Source of the DNA: Elusimicrobiaceae bacterium
Lineage (GTDB): Bacteria > Elusimicrobiota > Elusimicrobia > Elusimicrobiales > Elusimicrobiaceae
Reading direction: 5' to 3'
Length of the DNA: 64,000 nt
Assembly: GCA_017475405.1 (NCBI GenBank)
Contig: JAFVFN010000029.1
Span: 1-64,000, forward strand
The translations under genes and the position numbers were made by a program. The notes beneath the pieces were generated by a model. The model searched no databases. It saw only the letters and a list, made by a program, of their open reading frames with translations, and was not told the DNA's origin. Within the stretch, counting starts at the first letter, position 1. Each line of letters begins with the position of its first letter. Of this stretch, positions 7,971 through 16,911 are shown piece after piece.

Positions 7971-9134
7971 ATGCGTAAAATTTTCATAGGGTTACTTATG
8001 TTATTGCCTCTAACCGTTTCGGCAGAAACGGCGGCGCAACTTTTTGACCGCGCCAAAAAAGAGGCTGATTTGCATACCCAAATTGAGTTGCTCACTCAGG
8101 TCATCGAGAAGTCGCCCCGTCATGTCGGAGCGTATCATTACAGGGCAGATGCCTATCAGGCTTTGGGAGACACGCGCCGGGCGATACTGGATTACAACCG
8201 GGTGGTTGCTTTGCGTCCCCGGGATCCGTTTCGCTATTATGCACGCGGTCTTGCCTATGAGAACATGGCAGAGCATGGACTGGCGCTTGTGGATTTTACC
8301 AAAGCAATTTCGTTAAGTCCGTCTTATTCAAACTTTTATTTGGCCCGTGCGCGGGCGTACCGAGCACAGGGCAAGTATGCACTGTCTCTGGCTGATTATA
8401 AACGGTATGCGGGAATTTGGCAGAATGCCTCCCGGGAGATTTTACAGGAATCTATCCCGGTCAGTTTGAATGCGTACCGGTATGATGAGGCCAACGAACA
8501 AATCGCCGTTCTAGAGCAAATGGGGGATGATTCCCCGCAACGGTATCTGTGGCAGGGACGCATCCTGTATAACGAAAATAAACTGGATGAGGCAATTTCA
8601 GCTTTTAGTAAGGCGGCTAACCGCGATGACGAACTTCGTGAGGCTTACCAGCTGCGCGGGCATGCATTTAAAGAATTAAAAGATTACGGAGCAGCTATTG
8701 AAGACTATACGCGGGTGCTGGCATTAAAGCCGGAAGCGTATTGGTTTAACCGGCGCGGACTTGTCTATGAGGAAATGCATGCATTTGAGAAAGCCGAACA
8801 GGATTACACGCGCGCCATAGAATTAGAACCCAAATGGTCGGTGGCATATAATAACCGCGGATTTGCCAAATTAAATTTAAAAGATTATCAGTCTGCGAAG
8901 AACGATTTTGAAACGGCCATAAAATTGGATCCTGCTGCGCCTACGCCTTATGTAAATTTAGCGGGGTTATATTGGACGTGGAAGAAAGACCGTAAACGGA
9001 TGTATGAATATTTACAGCAGGCACTGTCACATCACTTTAAGGATTATGAAGCCTTGTATGATGAAGATCAGAAAGGCTGGCTGTTTAAGAATATCAACCA
9101 GACGGCTGAGTTCAGAAGTCTCTTGTATAAGTAG
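7971..9134 (+). CDS. Exported TPR-repeat protein
   Basis: 387 residues. A Sec signal peptide (MRKIFIGLLMLLPLTVSA) is followed by about ten tetratricopeptide repeats, visible as recurring GAYHYRADAYQALGDTRRAILDYNRV-type units with the W/L/G/Y/A/F/P spacing. It is likely a periplasmic scaffold for protein-protein contacts; the partner is unknown. It is the last gene of the run starting at 7116, and a T12 pilin promoter begins 60 nt after its stop. Confidence 0.85.
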   Translation: MRKIFIGLLMLLPLTVSAETAAQLFDRAKKEADLHTQIELLTQVIEKSPRHVGAYHYRADAYQALGDTRRAILDYNRVVALRPRDPFRYYARGLAYENMAEHGLALVDFTKAISLSPSYSNFYLARARAYRAQGKYALSLADYKRYAGIWQNASREILQESIPVSLNAYRYDEANEQIAVLEQMGDDSPQRYLWQGRILYNENKLDEAISAFSKAANRDDELREAYQLRGHAFKELKDYGAAIEDYTRVLALKPEAYWFNRRGLVYEEMHAFEKAEQDYTRAIELEPKWSVAYNNRGFAKLNLKDYQSAKNDFETAIKLDPAAPTPYVNLAGLYWTWKKDRKRMYEYLQQALSHHFKDYEALYDEDQKGWLFKNINQTAEFRSLLYK

Positions 9135-9193
9135 CTTAAACCTTATTTAATTAACAGTAATTTGAGTTTGTTATTACGGTCAGGAAAATTCGC

Positions 9194-9221
9194 TTGACGC
9201 GTTTTTTTTTTTTGATATTCT
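9194..9221 (+). promoter_or_regulatory. Poly-T-spacer pilin promoter (copy 2)
   Basis: TTGACG (9194-9199) and TATTCT (9216-9221) are separated by 16 nt containing T12 at 9202-9213. This copy has the best -35 match to sigma-70 consensus, which supports reading the whole family as sigma-70 promoters. Confidence 0.78.
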
Positions 9222-9255
9222 GTCCTTATAAAGAAACATATATAAGGAGAGAAGT

Positions 9256-9783
9256 ATGGTTCAACAAAAACAAGCATTTACATTGATCGAATTACTCGTT
9301 GTTGTGCTAATTATAGGTATCCTAGCCGCGGTAGCTGTGCCTCTATATCAAAAAGCGGTATATAAGAGCAGGTATGTGAAACTAAAGACTTTAACTAAAA
9401 GCATATTAGATGCGCAGGAGGTATACTATCTGGCTAATTCTGCATATGCAGATGATTTTGAAAAATTAGATGTAAGTATGCCCGGTGGCCAAGTTGAATC
9501 AGAACAATCTGCTCCTAGTCTCTATGTGTATGAATGGGGAGAGTGTCATATGGATATTACCGAATCCTATGTGCAGGCCAGTTGTTTAAATTCCTCCATT
9601 GGAATGGGATATCAGTATCGTAGTTATAATTCAGGAACAACTAGCGGAAGAATACGTATGTGCTTTGTAGAGTCAACAGATTTGACTGATATGCGTCAAT
9701 CTATTTGCAAAAGTGAAACAGGAGCCGATCAGGGACGCGTTCTATCCGCTTATAATACGACTTCTTGGAATTATATTAATTAA
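9256..9783 (+). CDS. Type IV pilin-like protein
   Basis: A 175-residue prepilin, MVQQKQA then [28 protein letters not shown]. It shows the YYLANSAY segment, a LDVSMPGG version of the LDID motif, and Cys residues at CHMD, CLNS, CFVE and CKSETG. SD AAGGAGAG precedes the ATG. It is one of two tandem, separately promoted pilins; the second starts 110 nt after its stop. Confidence 0.9.
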   Translation: MVQQKQAFTLIELLVVVLIIGILAAVAVPLYQKAVYKSRYVKLKTLTKSILDAQEVYYLANSAYADDFEKLDVSMPGGQVESEQSAPSLYVYEWGECHMDITESYVQASCLNSSIGMGYQYRSYNSGTTSGRIRMCFVESTDLTDMRQSICKSETGADQGRVLSAYNTTSWNYIN

Positions 9784-9830
9784 AAGATATACTGTACGGA
9801 AAAGTATTTATATTTGCCAAAAAATTTGAC

Positions 9831-9858
9831 TTGCATTGTTTTTTTTTTTTGATATTCT
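9831..9858 (+). promoter_or_regulatory. Poly-T-spacer pilin promoter (copy 3)
   Basis: TTGCAT (9831-9836) and TATTCT (9853-9858) have a 16-nt spacer with T12 at 9839-9850. An alternative TTGACT overlaps the -35 at 9826-9831. Confidence 0.75.
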
Positions 9859-9892
9859 CTCTTTATAAAGTAAAACAAATAAGGAGAGAAAT

Positions 9893-10399
9893 ATGGTTCA
9901 ACATAAACAGGCATTTACGCTCATAGAACTTTTGGTAGTAGTGTTAATTATAGGCATATTGGCGGCAGTGGCACTGCCCCAGTACCAAGTTGCAGTGGCC
10001 AAAAGTCGTTTGGCAACAATTAAACATTTAGTGAAAAGTATCAAAGAAGCACAGGAAATTTATTATTTGGCCAATGGAAGTTATGCAACTACATTTGAGG
10101 ACTTGGATATCGATTGGCCGGGAGATGGAGAGTTAAATGAAGAGGGTAATAGCTATACTTATTCCTGGGGTTCGTGCTCGATGAATACCCTAGCCGCCTC
10201 GTGCAACATAAAACATGTTATGTCCTATCAAATATATTTTGCGCATTCTGCCTATCCGACGCGTGTAAATTGCATCGCACAAAAGGGGCTTGTTGCGGCT
10301 AATAAGGTTTGCCAAACGGAGACAGGCCGTGAAATGCCCGCGTGGACGGGCACTGATGCTGATGGATCTGTTTGGGGTTCGTATAGGTATTCCGAGTAA
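9893..10399 (+). CDS. Type IV pilin-like protein
   Basis: A 168-residue prepilin beginning [32 protein letters not shown]. The globular domain has YYLANGSYATTFEDLDIDWPG, a WGSCSMN segment and a CQTETGREMP C-terminal Cys motif. The latter is also found in the decayed copy at 41658, pointing to a shared lineage. SD AAGGAGAG. The stop is 6 nt from the convergent flippase stop, with no visible terminator between them. Confidence 0.9.
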   Translation: MVQHKQAFTLIELLVVVLIIGILAAVALPQYQVAVAKSRLATIKHLVKSIKEAQEIYYLANGSYATTFEDLDIDWPGDGELNEEGNSYTYSWGSCSMNTLAASCNIKHVMSYQIYFAHSAYPTRVNCIAQKGLVAANKVCQTETGREMPAWTGTDADGSVWGSYRYSE

Positions 10400-10405
10400 A
10401 AAATT

Positions 10406-11830
10406 TTACGCTTTTCTGATAACAAACCACATCCATAGCGGGTAAACAGTAAGCAGCAGTACTTTGATAATAAGCACACTTGCCGGGAACTGTTTGCCCG
10501 TTACATATGCAACGCATGCAGTGAGGACGCAGGCGATTGCCAGTCCTGCCAGTTTTTTGTATTGATAAGGGAGTGTATAATGTTTTTGGGTAAATTTAAA
10601 TAGGGCAAATGCCATGCCCCCGTAACTAAGCGCAACTGCCCAACCGGCTCCTAAAATCCCGATATGGGGTACCAATACTAAATTGGTGGTAATGCTTACA
10701 GCGGCGCCTAACAGTGTAATCCATAAGAGGATACGGGTCTTTTTTGTCATAACGGGTCCGACCATAAAGTTCACATACAGTCCGTAGAAAAAATACCCGG
10801 TTAGTACGCAGGGGATCACGTGAAGTCCGCTCCAATAATTGGGACTAATCAGGTGAAAATCCCCGAACAGGTTGCTTTGGATAATGTGCGGCATTAAAAA
10901 GCTAAGTCCCAGTAAAAACCAGGTTCCCAATGCCGTAAAATACGTTAGTACCCGCGCAAATGTTTGTTTGGCATCAGGCTCTTTGGCATGTGCCAAAAAA
11001 AACGGCCTCCAGGCCTGGTCAAACATAGACACAAGGAGCATCATAAACACGCCGATTTTGAAATTGGCCTGGTATACACCTACCTGTGTAAGTCCTACCA
11101 AATGTACCAGGATCGGTTTATCAATGACGCTGACAAACAAACTGGCCAGTCCGGACGGTACAAACGGCCAGGCAAAGCGCAGCATGCCGCCCGCCAGGGT
11201 TTTGTCAAAGGACGGTTTTTTGGCAAGCAGTTCCCGACATATCACGGGGGATAATAACAAAAGGGATGTAAGCGAGGCAAAAATATTGGCCCATAAAATC
11301 GAAGCGATCCCTTTGTGCAGGACAGCAATAAAAAAGATGTTGCCTAGGACATTAACCACAATGGATGCTGTACGCACACCGGCAAAATACCACGGTCTTC
11401 GCTCCAGGCGAAGTTTTGTAAACGGGATCATATTGAGTACGTCTAGAAATAACACCCATACAGCCAAGTGGATAATATATCCGTACGGAGCTCCAATCCC
11501 AATAAGAGCCGCAAACGGTTTGGCAAACAACCACAGTAACACAGATAAGACAACCCCGTTAAGCAGTACTCCGTAAAAACAATGTTGGAATACATCGGTT
11601 TTTTGGGCATGCTCACTGGCAAAGCGCAGGTAGCTTTGATCCATGCCAAACAGGAAGATGACATTAAGCAGCGCAATCACGGCAAACGTAGTTGCGATCA
11701 CGCCGTAGTCGCCGGGCAGCAGGTAATACGTGTAGAAAGGAACCAGACAAAAGTTTAACAGCCGTGCCAAAACAGTGGACGTGCCGTAAATGAGGGTTTC
11801 TTTACCGAGTCGCTTAATACTGGCTGCCAT
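10406..11830 (-). CDS. Polysaccharide flippase (MOP superfamily, Wzx-like)
   Basis: 474 residues, nearly all hydrophobic, with about 12-14 predicted membrane helices. The N-terminal KRLGKETLIYGTSTVLARLLNFCLVPFYTYYL and the FAWPFVPSGLASLFVSVIDKPILV segment are typical of lipid-linked oligosaccharide flippases. It would export undecaprenyl-linked glycan repeat units across the inner membrane for surface polysaccharide or glycan synthesis. The start lies 14 nt after the nucleoside phosphorylase stop codon region on the same strand. Substrate unknown. Confidence 0.85.
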   Translation of the reverse strand: MAASIKRLGKETLIYGTSTVLARLLNFCLVPFYTYYLLPGDYGVIATTFAVIALLNVIFLFGMDQSYLRFASEHAQKTDVFQHCFYGVLLNGVVLSVLLWLFAKPFAALIGIGAPYGYIIHLAVWVLFLDVLNMIPFTKLRLERRPWYFAGVRTASIVVNVLGNIFFIAVLHKGIASILWANIFASLTSLLLLSPVICRELLAKKPSFDKTLAGGMLRFAWPFVPSGLASLFVSVIDKPILVHLVGLTQVGVYQANFKIGVFMMLLVSMFDQAWRPFFLAHAKEPDAKQTFARVLTYFTALGTWFLLGLSFLMPHIIQSNLFGDFHLISPNYWSGLHVIPCVLTGYFFYGLYVNFMVGPVMTKKTRILLWITLLGAAVSITTNLVLVPHIGILGAGWAVALSYGGMAFALFKFTQKHYTLPYQYKKLAGLAIACVLTACVAYVTGKQFPASVLIIKVLLLTVYPLWMWFVIRKA

Positions 11831-11844
11831 AAGACGCTGGGAAG

Positions 11845-12666
11845 TTATAATTTAACGAACAGGATTTCCAAGAGTTCTTTAAATTTACTTTCAATTTTTT
11901 TGGTTTCTTGGATGGTTTCTTCGTGAGAAAGCGGCGTTTTGGAAATCCCGCATCCCATATTGGTTACCCAGGCCAGTCCCAGTACATCAATGCCGCATTG
12001 GCGTGCGACCAATACTTCCGGTACTACGGACATACCGACTACATCGGCACCCCATTTTTTAAACAGCTGGATTTCGCTGGGGGTTTCAAAGTTCGGACCC
12101 GTAACAGCCAAATAGACACCTTCGGCGGCGTTGATTTTTATTTTTTTAGCAGCAGTCAAAGCGGTTTTTCGCATGTCTTTATTATAAGCTACGGTTAAGT
12201 CAAAAAACATGGGGCCAAAGGCCGGATCGTGATTACCGATTAAAGGGTTGTTACACATAAAATTAATATGATCTTTGAGCACGCACAGGGATCCGGGTTT
12301 GAGCTTCATGTTCATGGATCCGACAGCGGCAGAGACCAATAGTTTTTGTACGCCCAGCATTTTTAATGTGCGAATGGAGATCGCCAAATCTTTCATGGGG
12401 TGTCCCTCGTAATAGTGGAAGCGTCCCTGCATCACGACAATTGGGCGTCCCTGATACATGCCGAAGATTAAGTTGCCCGTATGACCGGGTACGGTACTGC
12501 GCAAGAATCCGGGGATATCCTTATAGGGGATCGTTACTTTACGCGTTAACGCGGGGACGGAGGCGGCCAGTCCCGAGCCGGTAATCAGTGCAATTTCAGG
12601 TTTAAAATTTTTTGTTTTTTTGTTAATAAAGCTAACAGCTTTTTTAATAAGTGCCAGTTGTGTCAT
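11845..12666 (-). CDS. punA: Purine nucleoside phosphorylase (trimeric class)
   Basis: 273 residues of the PNP/MTAP family. Motifs are ALITGSGLAAS (phosphate loop), PGHTGNLIFG, MQGRFHYYEGH, VSAAVGSMN, and TGPNFETPSEIQLFKKWGADVVGMSVVPE with the purine-binding Glu/Asn region. It splits inosine or guanosine with phosphate to base and ribose-1-P in purine salvage. SD GGAGAACCT precedes ATG 12666. It is followed by the flippase gene on the same strand, probably by chance. Confidence 0.93.
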   Translation of the reverse strand: MTQLALIKKAVSFINKKTKNFKPEIALITGSGLAASVPALTRKVTIPYKDIPGFLRSTVPGHTGNLIFGMYQGRPIVVMQGRFHYYEGHPMKDLAISIRTLKMLGVQKLLVSAAVGSMNMKLKPGSLCVLKDHINFMCNNPLIGNHDPAFGPMFFDLTVAYNKDMRKTALTAAKKIKINAAEGVYLAVTGPNFETPSEIQLFKKWGADVVGMSVVPEVLVARQCGIDVLGLAWVTNMGCGISKTPLSHEETIQETKKIESKFKELLEILFVKL

Positions 12667-12765
12667 AGGTTCTCCGTGTTTGTGTTTTTTGAAAAGACAA
12701 TACCTTTTGATTATCTTTTGATAAATTTTTTACAACTTCAAATTTGTATACCTGCCGGGGCCTGT

Positions 12766-13413
12766 TTAAGGTAATAAGTCTGAATGCGGCAGCAGTTTTC
12801 GTACCGGTCCGAACGTGCGGCGGTGCTGCGGGCAGGGTCCTAATTCGCGAAGTGCCTGCATATGTTTGGCCGTACCATACCCTTTGTGTCCGGCAAACCC
12901 GTAACCGGGGTAGAGTTTATCGAGTACACTCATGTAATGATCCCTGGTTACCTTGGCAATAATACTGGCCGAAGCAATGGCCAACGATTTGGCATCCCCG
13001 TCAATAACGGGGTATTGTTGCAGGGTAAGTCCCTGTACGGGGTACGGACCGTCAATAAGCGCACAGCTGTCCGGCATCCTTAAAAATTTTTGAGCAGCGC
13101 GGCGCATGGCCAAAAAAGTAGCCTGTAAAATGTTAAGCTGATCAATTTCCTGAGCCGTAGCGAACCCCACGCCGTACATAATACCGTTGCCGCTGGTAAG
13201 TCGTTTAAAGAGTTCTTCGCGTTTGGCCTCGGAAATTTTCTTACTGTCATTTACATCATTAAAATGCTGGGCCATGGAGGGGGGAATAAAACAGGCACAG
13301 GCCACGACCGGTCCGGCCAACGGACCGCGTCCGGCTTCGTCAATGCCGATTAAAAAATTGGATTCTTGTTTGATCGCTTGTTGTTTATCAAATTCAAACA
13401 GGTCACTGTGCAT
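12766..13413 (-). CDS. rnhB: Ribonuclease HII
   Basis: 215 residues with the diagnostic GIDEAGRGPLAGPVVACA motif near residue 22 (catalytic Asp and Glu), DSKKIS near 57 and the later catalytic Asp in ALIDGPYPV. It removes misincorporated ribonucleotides and RNA primers from DNA. A TATAAT box ends 6 nt before the ATG, with no Shine-Dalgarno, so the mRNA is probably leaderless. Confidence 0.95.
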   Translation of the reverse strand: MHSDLFEFDKQQAIKQESNFLIGIDEAGRGPLAGPVVACACFIPPSMAQHFNDVNDSKKISEAKREELFKRLTSGNGIMYGVGFATAQEIDQLNILQATFLAMRRAAQKFLRMPDSCALIDGPYPVQGLTLQQYPVIDGDAKSLAIASASIIAKVTRDHYMSVLDKLYPGYGFAGHKGYGTAKHMQALRELGPCPQHRRTFGPVRKLLPHSDLLP

Positions 13414-13419
13414 ATTCTT

Positions 13420-13425
13420 ATTATA
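13420..13425 (-). promoter_or_regulatory. -10 box of leaderless rnhB
   Basis: TATAAT on the minus strand, 6 nt before the rnhB ATG. Confidence 0.6.
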
Positions 13426-13456
13426 ACAATTCGCGCGCGTGTGCGTACGGATTTTT

Positions 13457-13960
13457 TTAAGTGTATTGAGATTGTAAGGCTTGCTGCCATTGCTCGCGCT
13501 TTTGCGCGTAACTTAGCGAAGCATGTGCCGGACTGGTGGAGGGGAGCACATAATAGTTTTTACCAGTCAGTTCTTTTTTGTAAAAGCGCAAAAAATATTT
13601 GGCCGCGGTCTGACCGTTAAATAACAGCGTGCGTACCTGCGGGTATTTTTTAAACAGGGCCGGAAAATCGTTTGGGAGTGGTTTTGTAATACGACTGTCC
13701 AAACTGCCGGGTCGGTAGCAGGAGGACAGGGCATCCCACAGTCCGATACGGTGTTTGAGCAGCGTGTGCAGTTTGTCCGGATAATCGTGAGGGATGCGTC
13801 CGTTTTCAAACAGGTCAAACATTAACGTCCAAAACTGGTTGTGTTTATAGGCGTAGTATTGCTCGGCCTGCAATGAGGCCTCTCCGGGCATACTGCCGAT
13901 GACTAAGATGCGGGTGCGGGTATTAATAACCGGCAGGAAACTGCGTAGAAGAGTGTTCAC
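13457..13960 (-). CDS. DNA-deoxyinosine glycosylase (UDG superfamily, family 6)
   Basis: A 167-residue UDG-fold protein. The N-terminal motif GSMPGEASLQAEQYYAYKHNQFW and the C-terminal LPSTSPAHASLSYAQKREQW are those of family 6 hypoxanthine-DNA glycosylases, which remove deaminated adenine from DNA. It starts 2 nt after the stop of the secreted-protein gene and shares its promoter. It has the family length and appears intact. Confidence 0.87.
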   Translation of the reverse strand: MNTLLRSFLPVINTRTRILVIGSMPGEASLQAEQYYAYKHNQFWTLMFDLFENGRIPHDYPDKLHTLLKHRIGLWDALSSCYRPGSLDSRITKPLPNDFPALFKKYPQVRTLLFNGQTAAKYFLRFYKKELTGKNYYVLPSTSPAHASLSYAQKREQWQQALQSQYT

Positions 13961-13962
13961 GG

Positions 13963-14859
13963 TTATTCTCGGGCCGGTGGAATATCGTAAGGAGTTATTA
14001 AAAAATCACCGTCCGGTTGCAGTTCCACATTGCACCATACGGTGCTTGCTTCTACATTGAGCGGAACAATAAAATGTGTGATTTGAGAAGCCGGGATGTC
14101 TTCCGACGCAAGTACGATTTTGCCGGCTTGTGTTTGTCCGTTTACGGCTACAACAGCTACTAAAGGTTTTTCGGGAGTCAGTCGTTTGACAGCCCAGTTG
14201 GCGGCATTAACAGGGAACGAGGTTAAATTGGTAACCGGGTGGTTAGAAATGGCCTGCACAGCACCGCGGGTGCCGCCGGCAAAGGCTAAATTGCGCGTAT
14301 TGGCTTCTGTGCCTGTATCAGCGAGCAGCAGACCGTTTTGTAAGATATTGGCTACGGCTTGTCCGTCAGTAGCTAAGGCCAGTCCGCGAAACAGCGTTCC
14401 CGGTTCTGCCACAAGCGGCAGGTCACTTGGCGGCATTTGATCGGGTAATAAGTCTGTAAAATCGTTTCGCACGAACGCATGCTCGGGGTTGGCCTTAGGC
14501 AATGTTGCTAAAATGGCCTCGCGAGCCGCGAGCTCCTGTGCTTCTTGTTGAAGTTGCGTATCACGCATACGACGTTGTCTTTTGAGCTGTGCAGCTTTAA
14601 AGTTACGTTGTTGTTGCTCAAGCCACGAGCGCTGTACGGTGGTCTCCAAGACCCGTGTTTTGGGCATATTGTGTTGAAGCTGATAATCAATCCCCATTAA
14701 TGCACCGTGTGCACCGGCATAGCGGGAGATCGTTCCTTTGGACACGGCAGATTGCTCTACGAGAACTTTGACCACCTGACGCGTAACGCGCGTAGGGGTT
14801 TGTGCCCACGCAGACAAGGAACATAATAAAACGCTTAGTAATAGGGTAATTTTCTTCAT
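13963..14859 (-). CDS. Exported protein with a possible ADP-ribosyltransferase-like C-terminal domain
   Basis: 298 residues. A Sec signal peptide ends at SAWA. The middle (about 75-125) is a charged, probably coiled region (QQQRNFKAAQLKRQRRMRDT). The C-terminal half contains LFRGLALATDGQAVANILQNGLL and FAGGTRGAVQAISNHPV, which loosely recall the R-G and later S-x-S strands of ART-type folds; this is weak and only an inference. It is the first gene of a two-gene leaderless unit with the DNA glycosylase. Confidence 0.6.
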   Translation of the reverse strand: MKKITLLLSVLLCSLSAWAQTPTRVTRQVVKVLVEQSAVSKGTISRYAGAHGALMGIDYQLQHNMPKTRVLETTVQRSWLEQQQRNFKAAQLKRQRRMRDTQLQQEAQELAAREAILATLPKANPEHAFVRNDFTDLLPDQMPPSDLPLVAEPGTLFRGLALATDGQAVANILQNGLLLADTGTEANTRNLAFAGGTRGAVQAISNHPVTNLTSFPVNAANWAVKRLTPEKPLVAVVAVNGQTQAGKIVLASEDIPASQITHFIVPLNVEASTVWCNVELQPDGDFLITPYDIPPARE

Positions 14860-14865
14860 AACTTT

Positions 14866-14871
14866 ATTATA
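14866..14871 (-). promoter_or_regulatory. -10 box of leaderless gene 14859
   Basis: TATAAT on the minus strand, 6 nt before the ATG at 14859. No Shine-Dalgarno. Confidence 0.6.
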
Positions 14872-14892
14872 AGTAAAATACTTCTATAAATA

Positions 14893-14928
14893 ACAGGGCC
14901 TAAAGACCCAAGGGTCTCTAGGCCCTGT
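14893..14928. terminator. Long hairpin between exporter and secreted-protein gene
   Basis: The arms ACAGGGCCTA and TAGGCCCTGT, with an inner GACCC/GGGTC stem, make about a 17-bp hairpin. T-runs are weak. Its position fits a structure upstream of the 14859 promoter and downstream of nothing on the plus strand. Confidence 0.55.
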
Positions 14929-14941
14929 GTCCGTAAATATC

Positions 14942-16174
14942 CTAAGCAGCAGGGGAGCCCTGCGGCAAACCGGCAGGCTGAGCGCTTCTCAGCGCCAGGA
15001 TCCAACAGATACCGGCCCCCAGCGCGCAAGCCATTAACGTAAGTCCGGTAGCTATTAAGATATTGCCCAGACCCACGATCGGAGATACGAAGCTGCCCAG
15101 TAAAAATCCGGCAGCGCCGATGAGTGCCGAGGCGGTACCTGCCTGTTCGCGGGCTTCTTCCATAGCCAGTGCCGTGGTGGCAGTAAAACTCATACCGGTC
15201 GTAAATAACAGGGCAATAAGCAAAATTTCAAAAACGGCCAGCGGGGTCTGTAACCACAAAGCTAATGCCGTTAATACGCTAAACAGCAACATTCCCAAAC
15301 AACTCAGCGAGATGCAGTGTTCGGGTTGTTTAAAACGAACGGGCATGGTGGTTCCAACCCCCAGGGCAACGGCATTAATGGCAAAAAGCAAACTAAACGC
15401 AAATGCCGAGTAGCCGTAATGCTCTTGGATGATAAACGGAGACGCCGCAATGTAGCTAAACAAAATGGCCATGGCAAACGCCAGTTGGAGGACGCAAAAT
15501 ACATATTTGCGTTTTCGAAGCACTGTTTTAAATAATCCCAGTGTTTTAATAAGCGGGACGCGGGAACGTTTGGTTTTACTGAGTGACTCATTAAAATATA
15601 AGCATGCACCTGTTAAAATAATACCCAGTACAAACAGTACGGCAAAAATACCTTTCCAGGTACTGACCTGTAAAATACTGCCTCCGATGACCGGTGCCGC
15701 GATCGGTGCCATTCCGTTAATGGCGGCAATAATTGCCAGAGCTTTAGTGAGGTTTTTACCTTTAAACTTATCCGTGGCAATCGATCGGGAAATCACAATC
15801 CCGCCGGCTGCGGCAATACCCTGGATAAAACGTAAGCACACAAAGATTTTAATGGTAGGGGACCAAATACAGGCCAGCGTAGCCAGTAAATAAAGTGCCA
15901 TGGATACCAACAGCGGTGCCCGACGTCCGTATTTATCACTGAGCGGACCAAAGATGATTTGTCCGGCAGCCAGTCCCAACATTGAAAACGTCAGTCCCAA
16001 CTGAACCATAGACGGCCCTGTCGTAAAATACGAAGCCATCGCGGGCAGGCTGGGCAGGTACATATCCGTTACAAACGGTCCGAATGCCGAAAGCATACCC
16101 AAAAATACAAATAAAAAAAAGGCGGTATTTTTGTGCCTTTTGGAGGATCCCTGCCAGGTTTTGGTTTTTCTCAT
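14942..16174 (-). CDS. Bcr/CflA-type multidrug MFS exporter
   Basis: A 410-residue twelve-helix major facilitator. FGPFVTDMYLPSLPAMASYF at the first helix, GQIIFGPLSDKYGRRAPLL between helices 2 and 3, and RFIQGIAAAGGIVISRSIATD are signatures of Bcr/CflA drug exporters. A longer frame reaches 16279, but the ATG at 16174 fits the family N-terminus and has a TACAAT -10 box 6 nt upstream. It would export drugs or metabolites by proton antiport. Confidence 0.9.
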   Translation of the reverse strand: MRKTKTWQGSSKRHKNTAFFLFVFLGMLSAFGPFVTDMYLPSLPAMASYFTTGPSMVQLGLTFSMLGLAAGQIIFGPLSDKYGRRAPLLVSMALYLLATLACIWSPTIKIFVCLRFIQGIAAAGGIVISRSIATDKFKGKNLTKALAIIAAINGMAPIAAPVIGGSILQVSTWKGIFAVLFVLGIILTGACLYFNESLSKTKRSRVPLIKTLGLFKTVLRKRKYVFCVLQLAFAMAILFSYIAASPFIIQEHYGYSAFAFSLLFAINAVALGVGTTMPVRFKQPEHCISLSCLGMLLFSVLTALALWLQTPLAVFEILLIALLFTTGMSFTATTALAMEEAREQAGTASALIGAAGFLLGSFVSPIVGLGNILIATGLTLMACALGAGICWILALRSAQPAGLPQGSPAA

Positions 16175-16180
16175 ACATAT

Positions 16181-16186
16181 ATTGTA
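16181..16186 (-). promoter_or_regulatory. -10 box of leaderless MFS gene
   Basis: TACAAT on the minus strand, 6 nt before ATG 16174, preceded by AAAAAGC. It helps to decide the start. Confidence 0.55.
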
Positions 16187-16263
16187 GCTTTTTGCAGGGA
16201 AAGATTTCAAATGAAAAGCTCCGCTTTCTAGTGCTGCATCCAAGAAAGCGGAGCCAAAATATT

Positions 16264-16902
16264 CTATTGTGCAATCCATTGTGACACGGCGGTGCGAACG
16301 CGGTCGGGTTCGTTTTGTGCCACGTGTCCGTACAGGGCCAGTCCCGGACTGACCTTGGAGTGAGGCAACGCCTTGGGAAGCGTAGTCGGGGTGCGTCCCA
16401 GTCCGCTGCCTTCATGGGTAGCAAACGGACGAATTATTTTATTGCTAAAATCATAGCTTTCCAAAAAAGTATATACCGCCATCGGGACGTCTCCCCACCA
16501 AATCGGATATCCCAAATAAATCACATCGTATTGGTCCATATCGGGTACCTTTTGAGTCAGGGTCGGCCGGGCCTGGGCGTCTTGTTCCTGCTTGGCTACT
16601 TCTGTGCACGGCTTATAGGCCGCAGGATAGGACTTAACCGGTTGGATATGAAAGAGCGTACCGCCGGTTTGTCGGGCGATTTCTTCGGCAACTTTTTGGG
16701 TGTTACCGGTGCGAATATTGCCCACACTGTAGTTTTCATCCGCCCGGGAAAAATAGGCCACCAAAATATGCGGAGTTTTATTACCGGTGGGGTGGCTGAC
16801 GGTGTTTTCCGCAGATACTGCAGGGGCGACGGATTCTTGCGGTTTAGCGTTGCAGGCCCCCGCGAGGCAGGCAATCAGTAAACAGATACCGAGTTTTTTC
16901 AT
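16264..16902 (-). CDS. Flavodoxin-domain lipoprotein
   Basis: 212 residues. A lipoprotein signal with lipobox LAGAC (Cys17) is followed by a linker and a flavodoxin-like domain starting ILVAYFSRADENYSVG. It has a TQKVAEEIARQTGG phosphate-loop region and YLGYPIWWGDVPMAVYTFLE contacting flavin. It closely resembles the cytoplasmic flavodoxin at 17752 and may be its exported paralogue. It would carry electrons at the outer face of a membrane. It is the last of three cotranscribed genes. Confidence 0.85.
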   Translation of the reverse strand: MKKLGICLLIACLAGACNAKPQESVAPAVSAENTVSHPTGNKTPHILVAYFSRADENYSVGNIRTGNTQKVAEEIARQTGGTLFHIQPVKSYPAAYKPCTEVAKQEQDAQARPTLTQKVPDMDQYDVIYLGYPIWWGDVPMAVYTFLESYDFSNKIIRPFATHEGSGLGRTPTTLPKALPHSKVSPGLALYGHVAQNEPDRVRTAVSQWIAQ

Positions 16903-16911
16903 GCTGTTCTC

